Both the position numbers and the translations under genes were made by a program. From contig NZ_CP040106.1 of assembly GCF_005281475.1 (NCBI RefSeq), positions 4,554,501-4,618,500 on the forward strand: a stretch of DNA of 64,000 nt, written 5' to 3'. The notes below the pieces were generated by a model. It saw only the letters and a list, made by a program, of their open reading frames with translations. It ran no database searches and had not been told where the DNA came from. Shown here piece by piece: positions 8,264-16,993 of this stretch; the stretch's first letter is position 1; each line of letters starts with the position of its first letter. This DNA is from Echinicola rosea (GTDB taxonomy: Bacteria; Bacteroidota; Bacteroidia; Cytophagales; Cyclobacteriaceae).

Positions 8264-9280
8264 ATGATAGATAAAAAGAAACATATCTATCCAATCCGGA
8301 GTGGACTACGCACCTACCTTATTAAATACGGCAGGGAAGTGGACATTCCTGTCCACTATAAAGAACTTCTCCGGTTTATGAGTTCGATCTCCCTCTATGA
8401 TTCCAGGGGTAACGATACGCTCTGGGAAACGGTCTTTTACAATGAACAGGATCGGGCAGACATCCATTATAATCTTCGGAAGATCTATGCCATCCTCAAG
8501 GCAGAAGGTGATATGAGTGTCATGCAGCACCTTTATGTGGATAGAGTGGATCTATGTACATACGGCAACACCAAACCATTCCGTGTCCGGATTGTCAATC
8601 GCATCAATGACAACTTTGACTATTTCTATGTAAAAACGGCAGATGCTTCACGGGTGTACGGACTGGAACTTGAGCACCTCCTCTCTCCCAACAGGATCAG
8701 CTACCTGGTATATCAGGACACCCTTATCGAAGAACATATTGCCGGAATTCCCGGAGAGCAATTCATGCGGACACAGATCAAGGATCCCTTGCTGAACCCC
8801 ATTAGGATCTCCAAGGAGTTTGTCAAGTTTAACGAACGCTGCTTCGTAAGGCTTTTGGGAGACATGCATTCTTCAAACTTCGTCGTGGATGTAACGCCTG
8901 ATTTTGAAGAAATCCATTATAGAATCAGGGCCATTGATTTTGACCAGCAGTCTTATGAGGGACGAAAGACCGTCTATCTCCCACAATATTATAAGCAAAA
9001 CAACACCCTTATACAACTAGGCATCAAACACATCACGCCTGAGTCAATGGCACAATACCAACGGGAAGAACGTGCGCTGATCGCTTTTAGACTGAAGACT
9101 TCCACCATGGAAATCGAAGATATCCTTTATAGCATGGAAAGGGACACCATTGCGCCGGTAGATAATGTGGAGAGCTTAAAAGAAGACCTCGCCAAGCACT
9201 ATAAAACTTCCGTCTTTTTGGACTGTAAAAACATGGGCGAGATCCTTCGCCTTAGCCTGAGGCAGGTGCTTCATAAGTAA
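8264..9280 (+). CDS. Uncharacterised protein with a divergent protein-kinase-like (PKL/APH) fold
   Basis: A 338-aa soluble protein that I cannot assign to a named family. In the middle it has FVRLLGDMHSSNFVVDV (residues ~202-218), which resembles the catalytic loop HGDLHPGNI of aminoglycoside phosphotransferase-like kinases, and ~20 residues on RAIDFDQQSYEG, which resembles the metal-binding IDFD motif. The N-lobe is less clear; RVRIVNRINDNFDYFYVKTA could hold the lysine strand and YLVYQDTLIEEHIAGIPGE the hinge. An active kinase or phosphotransferase is therefore an inference. The protein ends in a helical tail. Third gene of the 7338-9280 group. No signal peptide or membrane segment. Confidence 0.8.
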   Translation: MIDKKKHIYPIRSGLRTYLIKYGREVDIPVHYKELLRFMSSISLYDSRGNDTLWETVFYNEQDRADIHYNLRKIYAILKAEGDMSVMQHLYVDRVDLCTYGNTKPFRVRIVNRINDNFDYFYVKTADASRVYGLELEHLLSPNRISYLVYQDTLIEEHIAGIPGEQFMRTQIKDPLLNPIRISKEFVKFNERCFVRLLGDMHSSNFVVDVTPDFEEIHYRIRAIDFDQQSYEGRKTVYLPQYYKQNNTLIQLGIKHITPESMAQYQREERALIAFRLKTSTMEIEDILYSMERDTIAPVDNVESLKEDLAKHYKTSVFLDCKNMGEILRLSLRQVLHK

Positions 9281-9654
9281 GGCATACCTCCATTGTGCGG
9301 AAGTTAAATCAAGAAACCTAAATTTGCTTTCAAATTCCTTAATTAACCAATCGAGATTAACCGCATATAGATGGGGAAGAATTAGCATGGCTCCACCAAG
9401 ACAAGTTGTTTTTACCAATTTCAATTCCAAATTACTATCTAAATCAAAACAAAATCACATCCCGGCCAGTTGAATTACGTATAAGAAGATAGAGCTTGGC
9501 ACAGAATATGTTTTATTCATGTCAACCAACAAAAGGTAAAATCAAAAGGGTTTTACCCTCTTTTCAGAATAGCGATCATTTTCATTTCGGGAATGATCAA
9601 ACCTAAATATAGAACAGTTAATAAGTAACGTTTAATTTTAAAACCATCAAAACT
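9281..9654. other. Intergenic region of 374 bases upstream of dps
   Basis: AT-rich; no coding sequence or RNA gene recognised. It carries two inverted repeats close to dps (9535-9557 and 9574-9598), listed separately. Confidence 0.5.
9535..9598 (+). promoter_or_regulatory. Two inverted repeats upstream of dps, possible operators
   Basis: GGTAAAATC (9535-9543) pairs with GGTTTTACC (9549-9557) apart from one position, and GATCATT (9574-9580) pairs with AATGATC (9592-9598). Both sit 60-120 bases before the dps start, where a redox or iron regulator could bind. The bound factor is unknown; hairpins in the leader are an alternative. Confidence 0.35.
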
Positions 9655-10143
9655 ATGATTACTTCAGAAAAAAGAGTTTTTAAGAAATTGGGTTACAATG
9701 CTGACGAATCAGAAAAAATCGTAAAATCACTAAATAAGTTATTGGCCAATTACCATGTGCATTACCAAAAGCTCCGAAACTTCCACTGGAATGTCACGGG
9801 TGGTGATTTCTTTGACCTGCACGAAAAGTTTGAGGAGCTATATACTGAATCCTTCGAAAACATCGATTTGATCGCAGAAAGGATCCGAATATTTGGTATG
9901 ACGCCGCTTAGCCTTATCAAGGATTATCTGGAAAATTCTGACATCACCGAAGTGGGCACCGACCTCCCTTCCGATGAGATGGTCAAAGAAGTGCTCAAGG
10001 ATTTTGAGATTTTGGCTGAAAACATGAATGAATGTGCAGAAAAAGTAGCAGACCTTGGTGATTCTGCGACAGAAGATATGCTGATCGCCATGATCAAAAG
10101 TATCGAACTGCACCACTGGATGTTGACTTCATTTCTTAAATAA
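9655..10143 (+). CDS. dps: Dps-family ferritin-like DNA-protecting protein
   Basis: Forms a hollow dodecamer that oxidises and stores iron and protects DNA in stress or starvation. The 162-aa protein has the Dps ferroxidase pattern at the subunit interface: NFHWNVTGGDFFDLHEKFEE with a first His in FHW, a second His and the Glu pair, followed by NIDLIAERIRIFG with Asp and Glu. Four helices are expected over residues ~15-160. The N-terminal tail is short and Lys-rich (TSEKRVFKK). It is monocistronic, with a strong terminator 25 bases downstream. Confidence 0.94.
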   Translation: MITSEKRVFKKLGYNADESEKIVKSLNKLLANYHVHYQKLRNFHWNVTGGDFFDLHEKFEELYTESFENIDLIAERIRIFGMTPLSLIKDYLENSDITEVGTDLPSDEMVKEVLKDFEILAENMNECAEKVADLGDSATEDMLIAMIKSIELHHWMLTSFLK

Positions 10144-10167
10144 CTGATTTAAATAGTAATAAAAAAA

Positions 10168-10200
10168 AATCCCCGATCTAAAACGATCGGGGATTTTTTT
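10168..10200. terminator. Bidirectional terminator between dps and ppc
   Basis: The perfect stem AATCCCCGATC (10168-10178) and GATCGGGGATT (10185-10195) has a 6-base loop. A T-run follows on the + strand and an A-run precedes it, so it can end transcription of dps and of the convergent ppc. Confidence 0.9.
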
Positions 10201-10217
10201 TGGGTAATAGGCAAATC

Positions 10218-12767
10218 TTACGCCGCATTCCTAGCTGCATTGATAATACCAAACATGGTTCTTAAAATTAGCTTTTGCAAGACGGTATTTTCCTTACCTG
10301 TTTCCAGCATCTCCTGAATGGCATACTGCTGGATGGTGATAAGCGGCAATACAATTTTCTCACGAATTTCTATGGATTGGCTACTTACCGCATTGTCTTC
10401 CAACAGTTCATTCATACCTGAAATCTCAAGGATCTTCTTAAATGACTGTTGGTATTCGCTGTGCATCAGCTCCCAAAAACCACCATACTCTTTATCCTCC
10501 TTCAGGTAAGCTGTGGCCGGATAATAGGATTTGGCAAGCGACTGCATGGAATTTCCCATTAGAGAACGGAAGAAAAGGGAATCCCGGTAAAGCTTCGTCA
10601 CCTGATCCTTTTTGCCTCTTTTTTCCATTTCGGTGATAGCTTTGCCCACCCCATAAAAACCAGGAATGTTCTGCTTCATCTGTGCCCAAGATCCCACAAA
10701 AGGAATGGCCCTTAAGTCTTCAAATTTCATGGCTTCCCCTTTGCTTCTTTTCAATGGCCTTGAACCTATATTGGTCTTGCCAAAGAACTTAAGTGGCGTA
10801 ACTTTTTCCAAATAGGAAACAAACTGTGGATGGCTCTTAAACTCCTTATACGCTTGATAACTAATATCTGCCATCTCATCGATCAATGCCCTTTGGTCAT
10901 CGGTCAACCTGTTCTCTTCAGTAGGATACAGATGATTTTCCAATCCGGCACTGAGCAATTGCTCCAAGTTATAGGTACAGGACACAGGCTTGCCGTAATT
11001 GGCACTGATGGTCTGGCCTTGGATGGTCACCTGGATTTCTTCATTTTCCACTTGGTCGCCCAGCGAAGCATAGAAGTTATGCATGTTTCCACCACCTCTA
11101 GCAGGAGGTCCTCCCCTTCCGTCAAAGAATACCACGCTCACATCAAACTTTCGTGAAGCCTTGGTAAGTTCTTCTTTGGCGCGTAGAATGGACCAATTGG
11201 CTCGGATATAACCACCATCTTTGGTACCATCCGAGAAACCAAGCATGATACTTTGCTTATTGCCCCTGGATTTTAAGTGTGCTCCATATGTCTCATTAGA
11301 ATAAAGACGTTCCATGATATCGGGCGCAGCCGCCAAGTCATCAATGGTCTCAAACAACGGTACAATATCCAATTTCAAATTTCCTTTGGATGCCAAGGTC
11401 AGCTTGTTCAGCTGGAACACCTGAAGGATGTGAAGTTCTGATTGGCAATTGGAGATGATATAACGATGGAGGCCCTCGCTTCCGTTATTGTCCTGAACAT
11501 AACTGATAGACGCGATGCTTTCCAGCATCTCCTGATGAAATTCGTCCTTCAGTGATTTTGGATTTGGCAATTCCTTGAACGAAAGGATTGTATTGATCTG
11601 CTCCTCCTCTGTTCCATTCTGATATTTCTTTAGCGCATCTTTTCCTTGGGTCACCTCAATGATCTCTTCCCACAATGCAGCGTGCTTCCTACTGTCTTGG
11701 CGCATGTCCATGGAAGCAAAATAAAATCCAAACACATTCACCTTCAGGATAAACTCATCCAGAATATCCAAAAACAATCCATCGTGGGATTCGATGATGA
11801 TTCCCCTAGCTTTCAATAGAATCTTCAGCAAGTCTTCTTTAGACTTCAATACTTTTTCGCCTCCGTAGAGGGTCTTGTAGATTCCATTTTCAGCTTCCAA
11901 CATCAGCGATTCTACACCCTTGAAGGTCATTCTTCTTCGCACTTTTCTGACATCCCGGTACAGGCACTTAAGAATCGTCTCCTGCAGCTTATCGGCTACA
12001 TCCATCGTGATCTGGTGCGTCACAAACGGGTTGCCATCACGGTCACCACCTGGCCAGAAACCGACCTTGAGCAGGTCTGGGTTATCCCATTCGTGCAAGG
12101 GAATGTCAAGACGTCTAAGCACCCTGGCCATAATATCTGGAATACTTTTATAGAATACATGTTCTAAAAACCAACACAAGCTTACTGCCTCTTCATAGGG
12201 AGAAGGCTTTTCTTTGTTGATAAAGGCCGTCTTGCCCAATTGTCTCAGCAGGGCATCAATACTGCCCAAATCATCCTTACGGATAGCTGATTCCAGATCG
12301 GTAATGATGGCCAAAACATTGCCTGGATAAAACTGTGTAGGGTGGGCTGTCAGGGTAAGACGAATGGAGAAAGTCTTTAGCTTCTCTATCAGCTCAGCCT
12401 TTTTCTTATCTGTTTCCACTCTGGAAATCAACGCATTCATGGTACCTTTACCTTTTACATCGTTGATTTTCTCAAACGCAGCATCTTCAATAGAGTCAAA
12501 AAGAACAACCTGTCTTTCTACATATTGAACCAGCTGAAACAGTAAATTGTGTTTTTCTTTGGATGAATCTGAGGCCAGCATGCCCTCAAAAAATGAACTG
12601 ATAATCTCCTTTGGGGTTTTCCCCTCTGTAAAGCCTTTTTTACATTCCGAAGATAAAATTGGGAGCAATGTCCCCGTTCGGTAAATGTCATCAAATGGCA
12701 GATCTAGAAATAAACTGTTGTAAATGGTAAACCGTTTGGCTACCTCAGTCTGGTAGGTATTTGACAT
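10218..12767 (-). CDS. ppc: Phosphoenolpyruvate carboxylase
   Basis: Carboxylates phosphoenolpyruvate with bicarbonate to oxaloacetate, refilling the citric acid cycle. The 849-aa protein has the hallmarks of the bacterial enzyme: RLTLTAHPTQFYPGNVL with the catalytic His (residue ~141), GFWPGGDRDGNPFVT, MDMRQDSRKHA, the essential Arg loop FDGRGGPPARGGG and QGQTISANYGKP. The N-terminal ~100 residues are divergent from the E. coli type, as in other Bacteroidota. Length is near the family norm. The C-terminus RTMFGIINAARNAA departs from the usual terminal NTG. A single gene, divergent from the lactonase gene. Confidence 0.95.
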   Translation of the reverse strand: MSNTYQTEVAKRFTIYNSLFLDLPFDDIYRTGTLLPILSSECKKGFTEGKTPKEIISSFFEGMLASDSSKEKHNLLFQLVQYVERQVVLFDSIEDAAFEKINDVKGKGTMNALISRVETDKKKAELIEKLKTFSIRLTLTAHPTQFYPGNVLAIITDLESAIRKDDLGSIDALLRQLGKTAFINKEKPSPYEEAVSLCWFLEHVFYKSIPDIMARVLRRLDIPLHEWDNPDLLKVGFWPGGDRDGNPFVTHQITMDVADKLQETILKCLYRDVRKVRRRMTFKGVESLMLEAENGIYKTLYGGEKVLKSKEDLLKILLKARGIIIESHDGLFLDILDEFILKVNVFGFYFASMDMRQDSRKHAALWEEIIEVTQGKDALKKYQNGTEEEQINTILSFKELPNPKSLKDEFHQEMLESIASISYVQDNNGSEGLHRYIISNCQSELHILQVFQLNKLTLASKGNLKLDIVPLFETIDDLAAAPDIMERLYSNETYGAHLKSRGNKQSIMLGFSDGTKDGGYIRANWSILRAKEELTKASRKFDVSVVFFDGRGGPPARGGGNMHNFYASLGDQVENEEIQVTIQGQTISANYGKPVSCTYNLEQLLSAGLENHLYPTEENRLTDDQRALIDEMADISYQAYKEFKSHPQFVSYLEKVTPLKFFGKTNIGSRPLKRSKGEAMKFEDLRAIPFVGSWAQMKQNIPGFYGVGKAITEMEKRGKKDQVTKLYRDSLFFRSLMGNSMQSLAKSYYPATAYLKEDKEYGGFWELMHSEYQQSFKKILEISGMNELLEDNAVSSQSIEIREKIVLPLITIQQYAIQEMLETGKENTVLQKLILRTMFGIINAARNAA

Positions 12768-13101
12768 GGTTTATAGTTACTTTTTTATGAAAATTTTAAG
12801 TTAATCAAAATATATGGAATTAAAAACACTCTGAACAAAAACAACCCTAATTTACGATAAAATATTCACAAAAACACTATTTTCATTAATTATTTTTTAA
12901 AAAAACAGCCATTTTTGCGATGATTCGACAAAACATTAACTGTTTTATTTAATAATCAAAATTCATGCCTTTAAGTAGCATCACTACTGAATCAACAGAT
13001 AAAGCACAGAAATTCAAACGAATATAAAATACCACCTAAACTTTAGGTATCATTTTCAAAAAATAATTACCTTGACCTTTTCATTTAAACACCCAAAACT
13101 T
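12768..13101. other. Divergent promoter region between ppc and the lactonase-like gene
   Basis: AT-rich stretch. For ppc, the minus strand reads TATATTTTG at 12806-12814 with TTG 21-22 bases upstream (12836-12838), close to the Bacteroidota consensus. For the right-hand gene, a near-perfect inverted repeat ACCTAAA-C-TTTAGGT at 13034-13048 may be an operator. No coding sequence was seen. Confidence 0.4.
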
Positions 13102-14280
13102 GTGAAATTCTTATTGTCCTCCTTACTTCTTACTGTCATGTGTACGACGTTTGCTTGCAATTCATCAAGCACACAAGAGTCATCACAATCGTCCAATGAC
13201 TCCCTGCCCTCTCCTATCACCTTTTGGCTAGGCACTTATACCTCGCAGCCAAGCGATGGGATACACCTTATCTCCTACCGACCAGAGACCGCCACTTTTG
13301 ACTCAGTATTAATGGCCAGTGATATCAACAACCCATCCTTTGTGATCTCCAATAAAAAAGGGAATTTGGTTTTTGCCGTCCAGGAAGAAGGTGGTGACAA
13401 TGGAGGCAGTGTTTGTTCTTTTAGGTTTGACCAAGCTGCCAGTACCCTCAATAAACTAAGCACCAGCTCCACCAAAGGCAGCGGCCCATGCTATATCACC
13501 TTATCTCCTGATGAGAAATACATCCTAGCTGGCAACTATGGAAGTGGCGACTTGGCGGTTTTGCCTCTCCAAGAAGATGGTACATTGGGAGAGCCTTCCC
13601 AAACGATCAGTCATGAGGGATCGAGTGTAAATGAAGATCGACAAGCATCCCCCCATGTTCATAGCCTTGTTTTCCACCCCAATGGGAAACAACTATTTGT
13701 GGCTGACTTGGGCACGGATAAGGTCTATATTTATGATTTTGACCCTAGCAAGGAAAAGCCGCTATCTGCCTCTGCCCCAAGCCACTTTACCGTAAAGGCG
13801 GGGTCAGGCCCTCGTCATTTGGTATTTAACCAAGCGGGGGACAAAATCTACCTGATCCACGAAATGACTTCCGAAGTAGGTTTGTACGATTACAATTTGC
13901 AAGAAAAAAAGATCACACATCTGGACAGCTATCCGCTAACACCAAAAGGCTTTGAGGGTGAAAAAGGCGCAGCTGAGATAAAAATCAGTGATGACGGCAA
14001 GTTCCTCTACGCCTCCAACCGTGGCGATTCGAATGAAATAATTGTCTTTAAGATCAAGCCCCAAACGGGAACACTGGATAAAATCCAAGCCATCAGCTCA
14101 GGGGGATTGACACCGAGGAATTTTGCCTTGTCTCCGGACGGCAATTACCTATTTGTAGGCAACCAAAACTCCGATCAGATCTTGGCTTATGAAAGGAATT
14201 CCCAATCTGGCATTATCAAAAAGACCAGTGCCAAGTTGGCCATACACCGACCCGTATATTTCTTTATGGTGGGCAAATAG
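13102..14280 (+). CDS. Lactonase-family (6-phosphogluconolactonase-like) beta-propeller lipoprotein
   Basis: Seven-bladed propeller of the YbhE/Pgl lactonase family (PF10282). Family members hydrolyse 6-phosphogluconolactone or other lactones, but a lipoprotein is placed in the envelope, so the natural substrate may differ. GTG at 13102 gives a standard signal (KFLLSSLLLTVMCTTFAC) with lipidated Cys; an upstream TTG at 13072 would extend it by ten residues without benefit. Blade motifs are clear: GSGPCYITLSPDEKYILAGN, SPHVHSLVFHPNGKQLFVAD, GSGPRHLVFNQAGDKIYLIH and ISDDGKFLYASNRG. The mature protein starts with a Ser-rich linker. Confidence 0.88.
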   Translation: MKFLLSSLLLTVMCTTFACNSSSTQESSQSSNDSLPSPITFWLGTYTSQPSDGIHLISYRPETATFDSVLMASDINNPSFVISNKKGNLVFAVQEEGGDNGGSVCSFRFDQAASTLNKLSTSSTKGSGPCYITLSPDEKYILAGNYGSGDLAVLPLQEDGTLGEPSQTISHEGSSVNEDRQASPHVHSLVFHPNGKQLFVADLGTDKVYIYDFDPSKEKPLSASAPSHFTVKAGSGPRHLVFNQAGDKIYLIHEMTSEVGLYDYNLQEKKITHLDSYPLTPKGFEGEKGAAEIKISDDGKFLYASNRGDSNEIIVFKIKPQTGTLDKIQAISSGGLTPRNFALSPDGNYLFVGNQNSDQILAYERNSQSGIIKKTSAKLAIHRPVYFFMVGK

Positions 14281-14617
14281 CAGCTAACTACATAAATGCT
14301 GTTTTTTTTACCCATTGATTCACAATTATTTATTACCTAAAAACGACCAAATAATAGAATTACTCGCAATAGGTAAAAATCACTTATTCAAACAATTTCA
14401 ACATATAATTCCGTTTTATCATAAAATTCAGTTAAAAAAACACTAAAAACCCAAAATGGATACGCAAAAGATCGTGCCTTAAAACAGGGTTTCTGCTAAA
14501 TTATATATTATCGGTATTTTATCTTTTAAAAAAATATTTTATTCAAATAGTGCTAATGTAAAAACAATCACTACCTTTGGTTCATTAATTAAAACATCAT
14601 TTATTATCATTATTACT
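14281..14617. other. Intergenic region upstream of the cold-shock gene
   Basis: About 337 AT-rich bases. TACCTTTG at 14572-14579 matches the Bacteroidota -7 element and would place the transcript start near 14586, leaving a leader of about 30 bases. No clear -33 element and no gene was seen. Confidence 0.45.
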
Positions 14618-14809
14618 ATGAACACAGGAAGAGTTAAATTTTTTAACGAGTCTAAAGGATTCGGTTTCATTATTGACGACGAGTCATCAAAAGAATATTT
14701 CGTACACATCACCGGTTTGGTAGATGAAGTTAAAGAAGATGACGAAGTGACTTTCGACCTTAAAGAAGGAAGAAAGGGTCTTAATGCCGTGAATGTAAAA
14801 TTATCATAA
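14618..14809 (+). CDS. Cold-shock domain protein (CspA family)
   Basis: A 63-aa single cold-shock domain: a five-stranded barrel that binds single-stranded RNA or DNA and melts RNA structure. Both nucleic-acid-binding motifs are present: KGFGFI (RNP1) near residue 14 and YFVHI (RNP2) near residue 30. It is shorter and more acidic than E. coli CspA and lacks the conserved W of GTVKWFN, with F in its place (GRVKFFN), as in other Bacteroidota members. Monocistronic: a terminator follows. Confidence 0.95.
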   Translation: MNTGRVKFFNESKGFGFIIDDESSKEYFVHITGLVDEVKEDDEVTFDLKEGRKGLNAVNVKLS

Positions 14810-14839
14810 GATATAGCATTTAGTGACATTATCATTGAG

Positions 14840-14872
14840 AGCTATCAGCTGCAGCTGGTAGCTTTTTTTTTA
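14840..14872 (+). terminator. Rho-independent terminator after the cold-shock gene
   Basis: AGCTATCAGCTG and CAGCTGGTAGCT form a 12-bp stem with one G-T style mismatch, followed by nine Ts. It lies about 30 bases after the stop codon. Confidence 0.85.
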
Positions 14873-15088
14873 CCTATTCACTCCTTCGGCAGCCCCTTTG
14901 ACCAAACGACAAAGCTGGGATCAAGCTGTATTTCTGGGGGGCTTCACTGCAGGGAGCAATACAAATACCTTACAAATACCTTTCTCAACAGTTCGCATTT
15001 CAAATGCGGAGCTGGGGAAAATAAGGATGAACACAGATTACCTGTCATTTAAGCGTTGACTTAACACTAGTGGAGTTTGTCTGATGCA

Positions 15089-16057
15089 TCATTTATCATA
15101 CAGGTAATGCCAAGTCTCTGGAAACATTTTTAGTACGGGGTTTCCATTATCGTCCTTGACGAAATCCATTTTGATTATAGCCGTTTTGCGGGGACTTACC
15201 TTATTATCATCATGATGGGTATGGAAGACATAGTTCCATTCACCAGCGTCATCCAAAAACACATCGCCATGACCAGTTCCGGCAATTTGAAGCATCCCTT
15301 GATGTAAAATCGGACTTTCAGAAGCTTTGGTCCATGGCCCCATAGGTGATTCACTGACAGCATATCCTACAGCATAATGTTTACTTCTGAAATCATTGGC
15401 ACTATAGAGAAGGTAAAAAAGCCCCTCCCTTTCAATAATGGTAGGCCCTTCCGTTACGGTCCATTCAGCAGATTCTGCATTTTCCCATGGAGCCGTGGCC
15501 TCGACACATAAACGAGTACTTCCCGGCACCAGCCCGCTATAATCTTCCTTTAGCTCCGTGACAAAAATACGGTTACCGCCATTGGCAACCTTTACATGGT
15601 ATAAGTAAAGATTGCCATCAGGGGCATTATACACGAAAGGGTCAATCATCCGCTGGTCCAAACTTAGTGCCTTTTTTTCCTGCTGTGTGAACGGCCCTAT
15701 CGGACTCTCGCTGCGCGCAAGGGCTATTTGCTCATTTGCCGTATAAGCCATATAATAGAAACCTCCTCTTTTAAAAACTTGTGGTGCCCAAAACCCCTGG
15801 TCGCCGTACACTTGTCCTTTCTGCAAGCAAAATCCCTCAGGCAACTTTCCTGCAGGCCCTTGCCAATTTTCAAGATCTGTAGATTGATACACCAAAAAAC
15901 CTTCATTTGCCCTGCTGGTACCATATAAATAATAGGTACCGCCGTCGTAGAAAATGGTAGGATCAGCTAACGTGATGATTGGTTTTTCCTGGCCCTTAAC
16001 CTGGCCAGGAACAATCAAAAATGCCCACAAAAGGAGTTTTTGGGTATATCGCGACAT
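15089..16057 (-). CDS. Secreted glycoside hydrolase family 43
   Basis: Five-bladed propeller glycosidase of family GH43 (arabinanase, beta-xylosidase or galactanase type). Residues 1-22 are a signal peptide (LLLWAFLIVPGQVKG), so it acts in the periplasm or outside. The three catalytic carboxylates can be placed: Asp32 in LADPTIFYDGG (base), Asp139 in MIDPFVY (pKa modulator) and Glu203 in VTEGPTI (acid). GHGDVF and FHTHH near the C-terminus hold the usual metal-site His. No accessory beta-sandwich is present at 322 aa. It is not next to the SusC/SusD genes, so it may serve pectin or hemicellulose side-chain removal independently. Confidence 0.9.
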   Translation of the reverse strand: MSRYTQKLLLWAFLIVPGQVKGQEKPIITLADPTIFYDGGTYYLYGTSRANEGFLVYQSTDLENWQGPAGKLPEGFCLQKGQVYGDQGFWAPQVFKRGGFYYMAYTANEQIALARSESPIGPFTQQEKKALSLDQRMIDPFVYNAPDGNLYLYHVKVANGGNRIFVTELKEDYSGLVPGSTRLCVEATAPWENAESAEWTVTEGPTIIEREGLFYLLYSANDFRSKHYAVGYAVSESPMGPWTKASESPILHQGMLQIAGTGHGDVFLDDAGEWNYVFHTHHDDNKVSPRKTAIIKMDFVKDDNGNPVLKMFPETWHYLYDK

Positions 16058-16407
16058 GAGATTTTGGTTTAAATAATAAATAAAAATACATGTATTTACC
16101 CCTATTTAAAAACCATTTATCATAAACACCACAAGTCAAGCAATTTACCTAAGAAATGAATTCTAAATATTTTTGCCCTTAGGGAAATCGCTTTTACCCC
16201 CGTGAAGTCACTTAACCTCATGCAAAAATAACAGACCGAGCGGAGACGAGGTATAACGTCTAGCCTTCGACTCCGCTCCGGCTGACATCTCTTTACTAGT
16301 AGTTTAAAGCGAATATACTGTTGCATCCCCAAATTATTAGGATAAAAGAAATCGTTTTCATTATATTTGCGACTTAATTTTTTCCAATTTTTAACAAAAC
16401 TACGAAA
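16058..16407. other. Divergent intergenic region, 350 bases
   Basis: Holds a dispersed motif (CCTTCGACTCCGCTCCGGCTG, 16264-16284) and, for the right-hand lipoprotein gene, a TATATTTG -7 element at 16362-16369 that would start transcription about 30 bases before its ATG. No coding sequence recognised. Confidence 0.45.
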
Positions 16408-16905
16408 ATGAAAACTACAAGTATCTCTACAAGAATGATTTCAATGCTGTTCATAGCCTTGATCCTATTTCCTAGCTGCGCCAGCAGTACCTTGATCCAA
16501 TCAACTCCTGGAGAAGCAAAACTTTACTTAAATGATGAATATGTTGGAGTCACTCCTTACAAGCACCGTGATTCCCGCATCGTAGGCAGCTCTACGGATG
16601 TAAGGTTAGAAAAAGAAGGATATGAAACGTTTACAACGTTCTTTTCCCGAGACGAAAAAGCAGATGTTGGAGCCATTATTGGCGGTTTTTTTCTCCTTTT
16701 CCCCTTTCTCTGGACCATGAAGTATAAACCTTCCAGAACCTATGAGCTGACTCCTTTAAACAGTTACAATGAAGTTCAAGAAGACGATTCCTCCATGGCC
16801 TCCAAAGCAGATGAATTGCTAAAGCTGCAAGAATTGGTGGAAAAAGGATTGATTACCCAAGAAGAGTTTGTCCAAGAAAAAAAGAAAATCCTAGACGAAA
16901 AGTAA
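16408..16905 (+). CDS. PEGA- and SHOCT-domain lipoprotein
   Basis: A 165-aa envelope lipoprotein; the signal ends in lipobox LFPSC (Cys near residue 24). Residues ~28-75 resemble a PEGA domain, a small surface beta-sandwich (STPGEAKLYLNDEYVGVTPY). A hydrophobic segment follows (VGAIIGGFFLLFPFLWTMKY), and the last ~30 residues are a SHOCT-like helical hairpin (ADELLKLQELVEKGLITQEE followed by FVQEKKKILDEK). SHOCT modules are found at protein ends and are thought to mediate oligomerisation or membrane association. The order PEGA, membrane segment, SHOCT suggests a small anchored scaffold; function unknown. Single gene with its own promoter and terminator. Confidence 0.85.
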   Translation: MKTTSISTRMISMLFIALILFPSCASSTLIQSTPGEAKLYLNDEYVGVTPYKHRDSRIVGSSTDVRLEKEGYETFTTFFSRDEKADVGAIIGGFFLLFPFLWTMKYKPSRTYELTPLNSYNEVQEDDSSMASKADELLKLQELVEKGLITQEEFVQEKKKILDEK

Positions 16906-16932
16906 ACATTTCTTTTTAGTACCAAACATAAT

Positions 16933-16981
16933 CCGTGCATCCGTGGCTCCTTCAAAAAGTCCTCGAATGCACGGTTTTTTG
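16933..16981 (+). terminator. Terminator after the PEGA/SHOCT lipoprotein gene
   Basis: CCGTGCAT (16933-16940) pairs with ATGCACGG (16967-16974), followed by six Ts. The 26-base loop is long for a terminator, so strength is uncertain. Confidence 0.6.
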
Positions 16982-16993
16982 TTCAACCCGAAT

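Noticed and set aside
14960..14983. Tandem ACAAATACCTT ACAAATACCTT
   Set aside because: A single 11-base duplication in intergenic DNA; could arise by slippage and has no further support.
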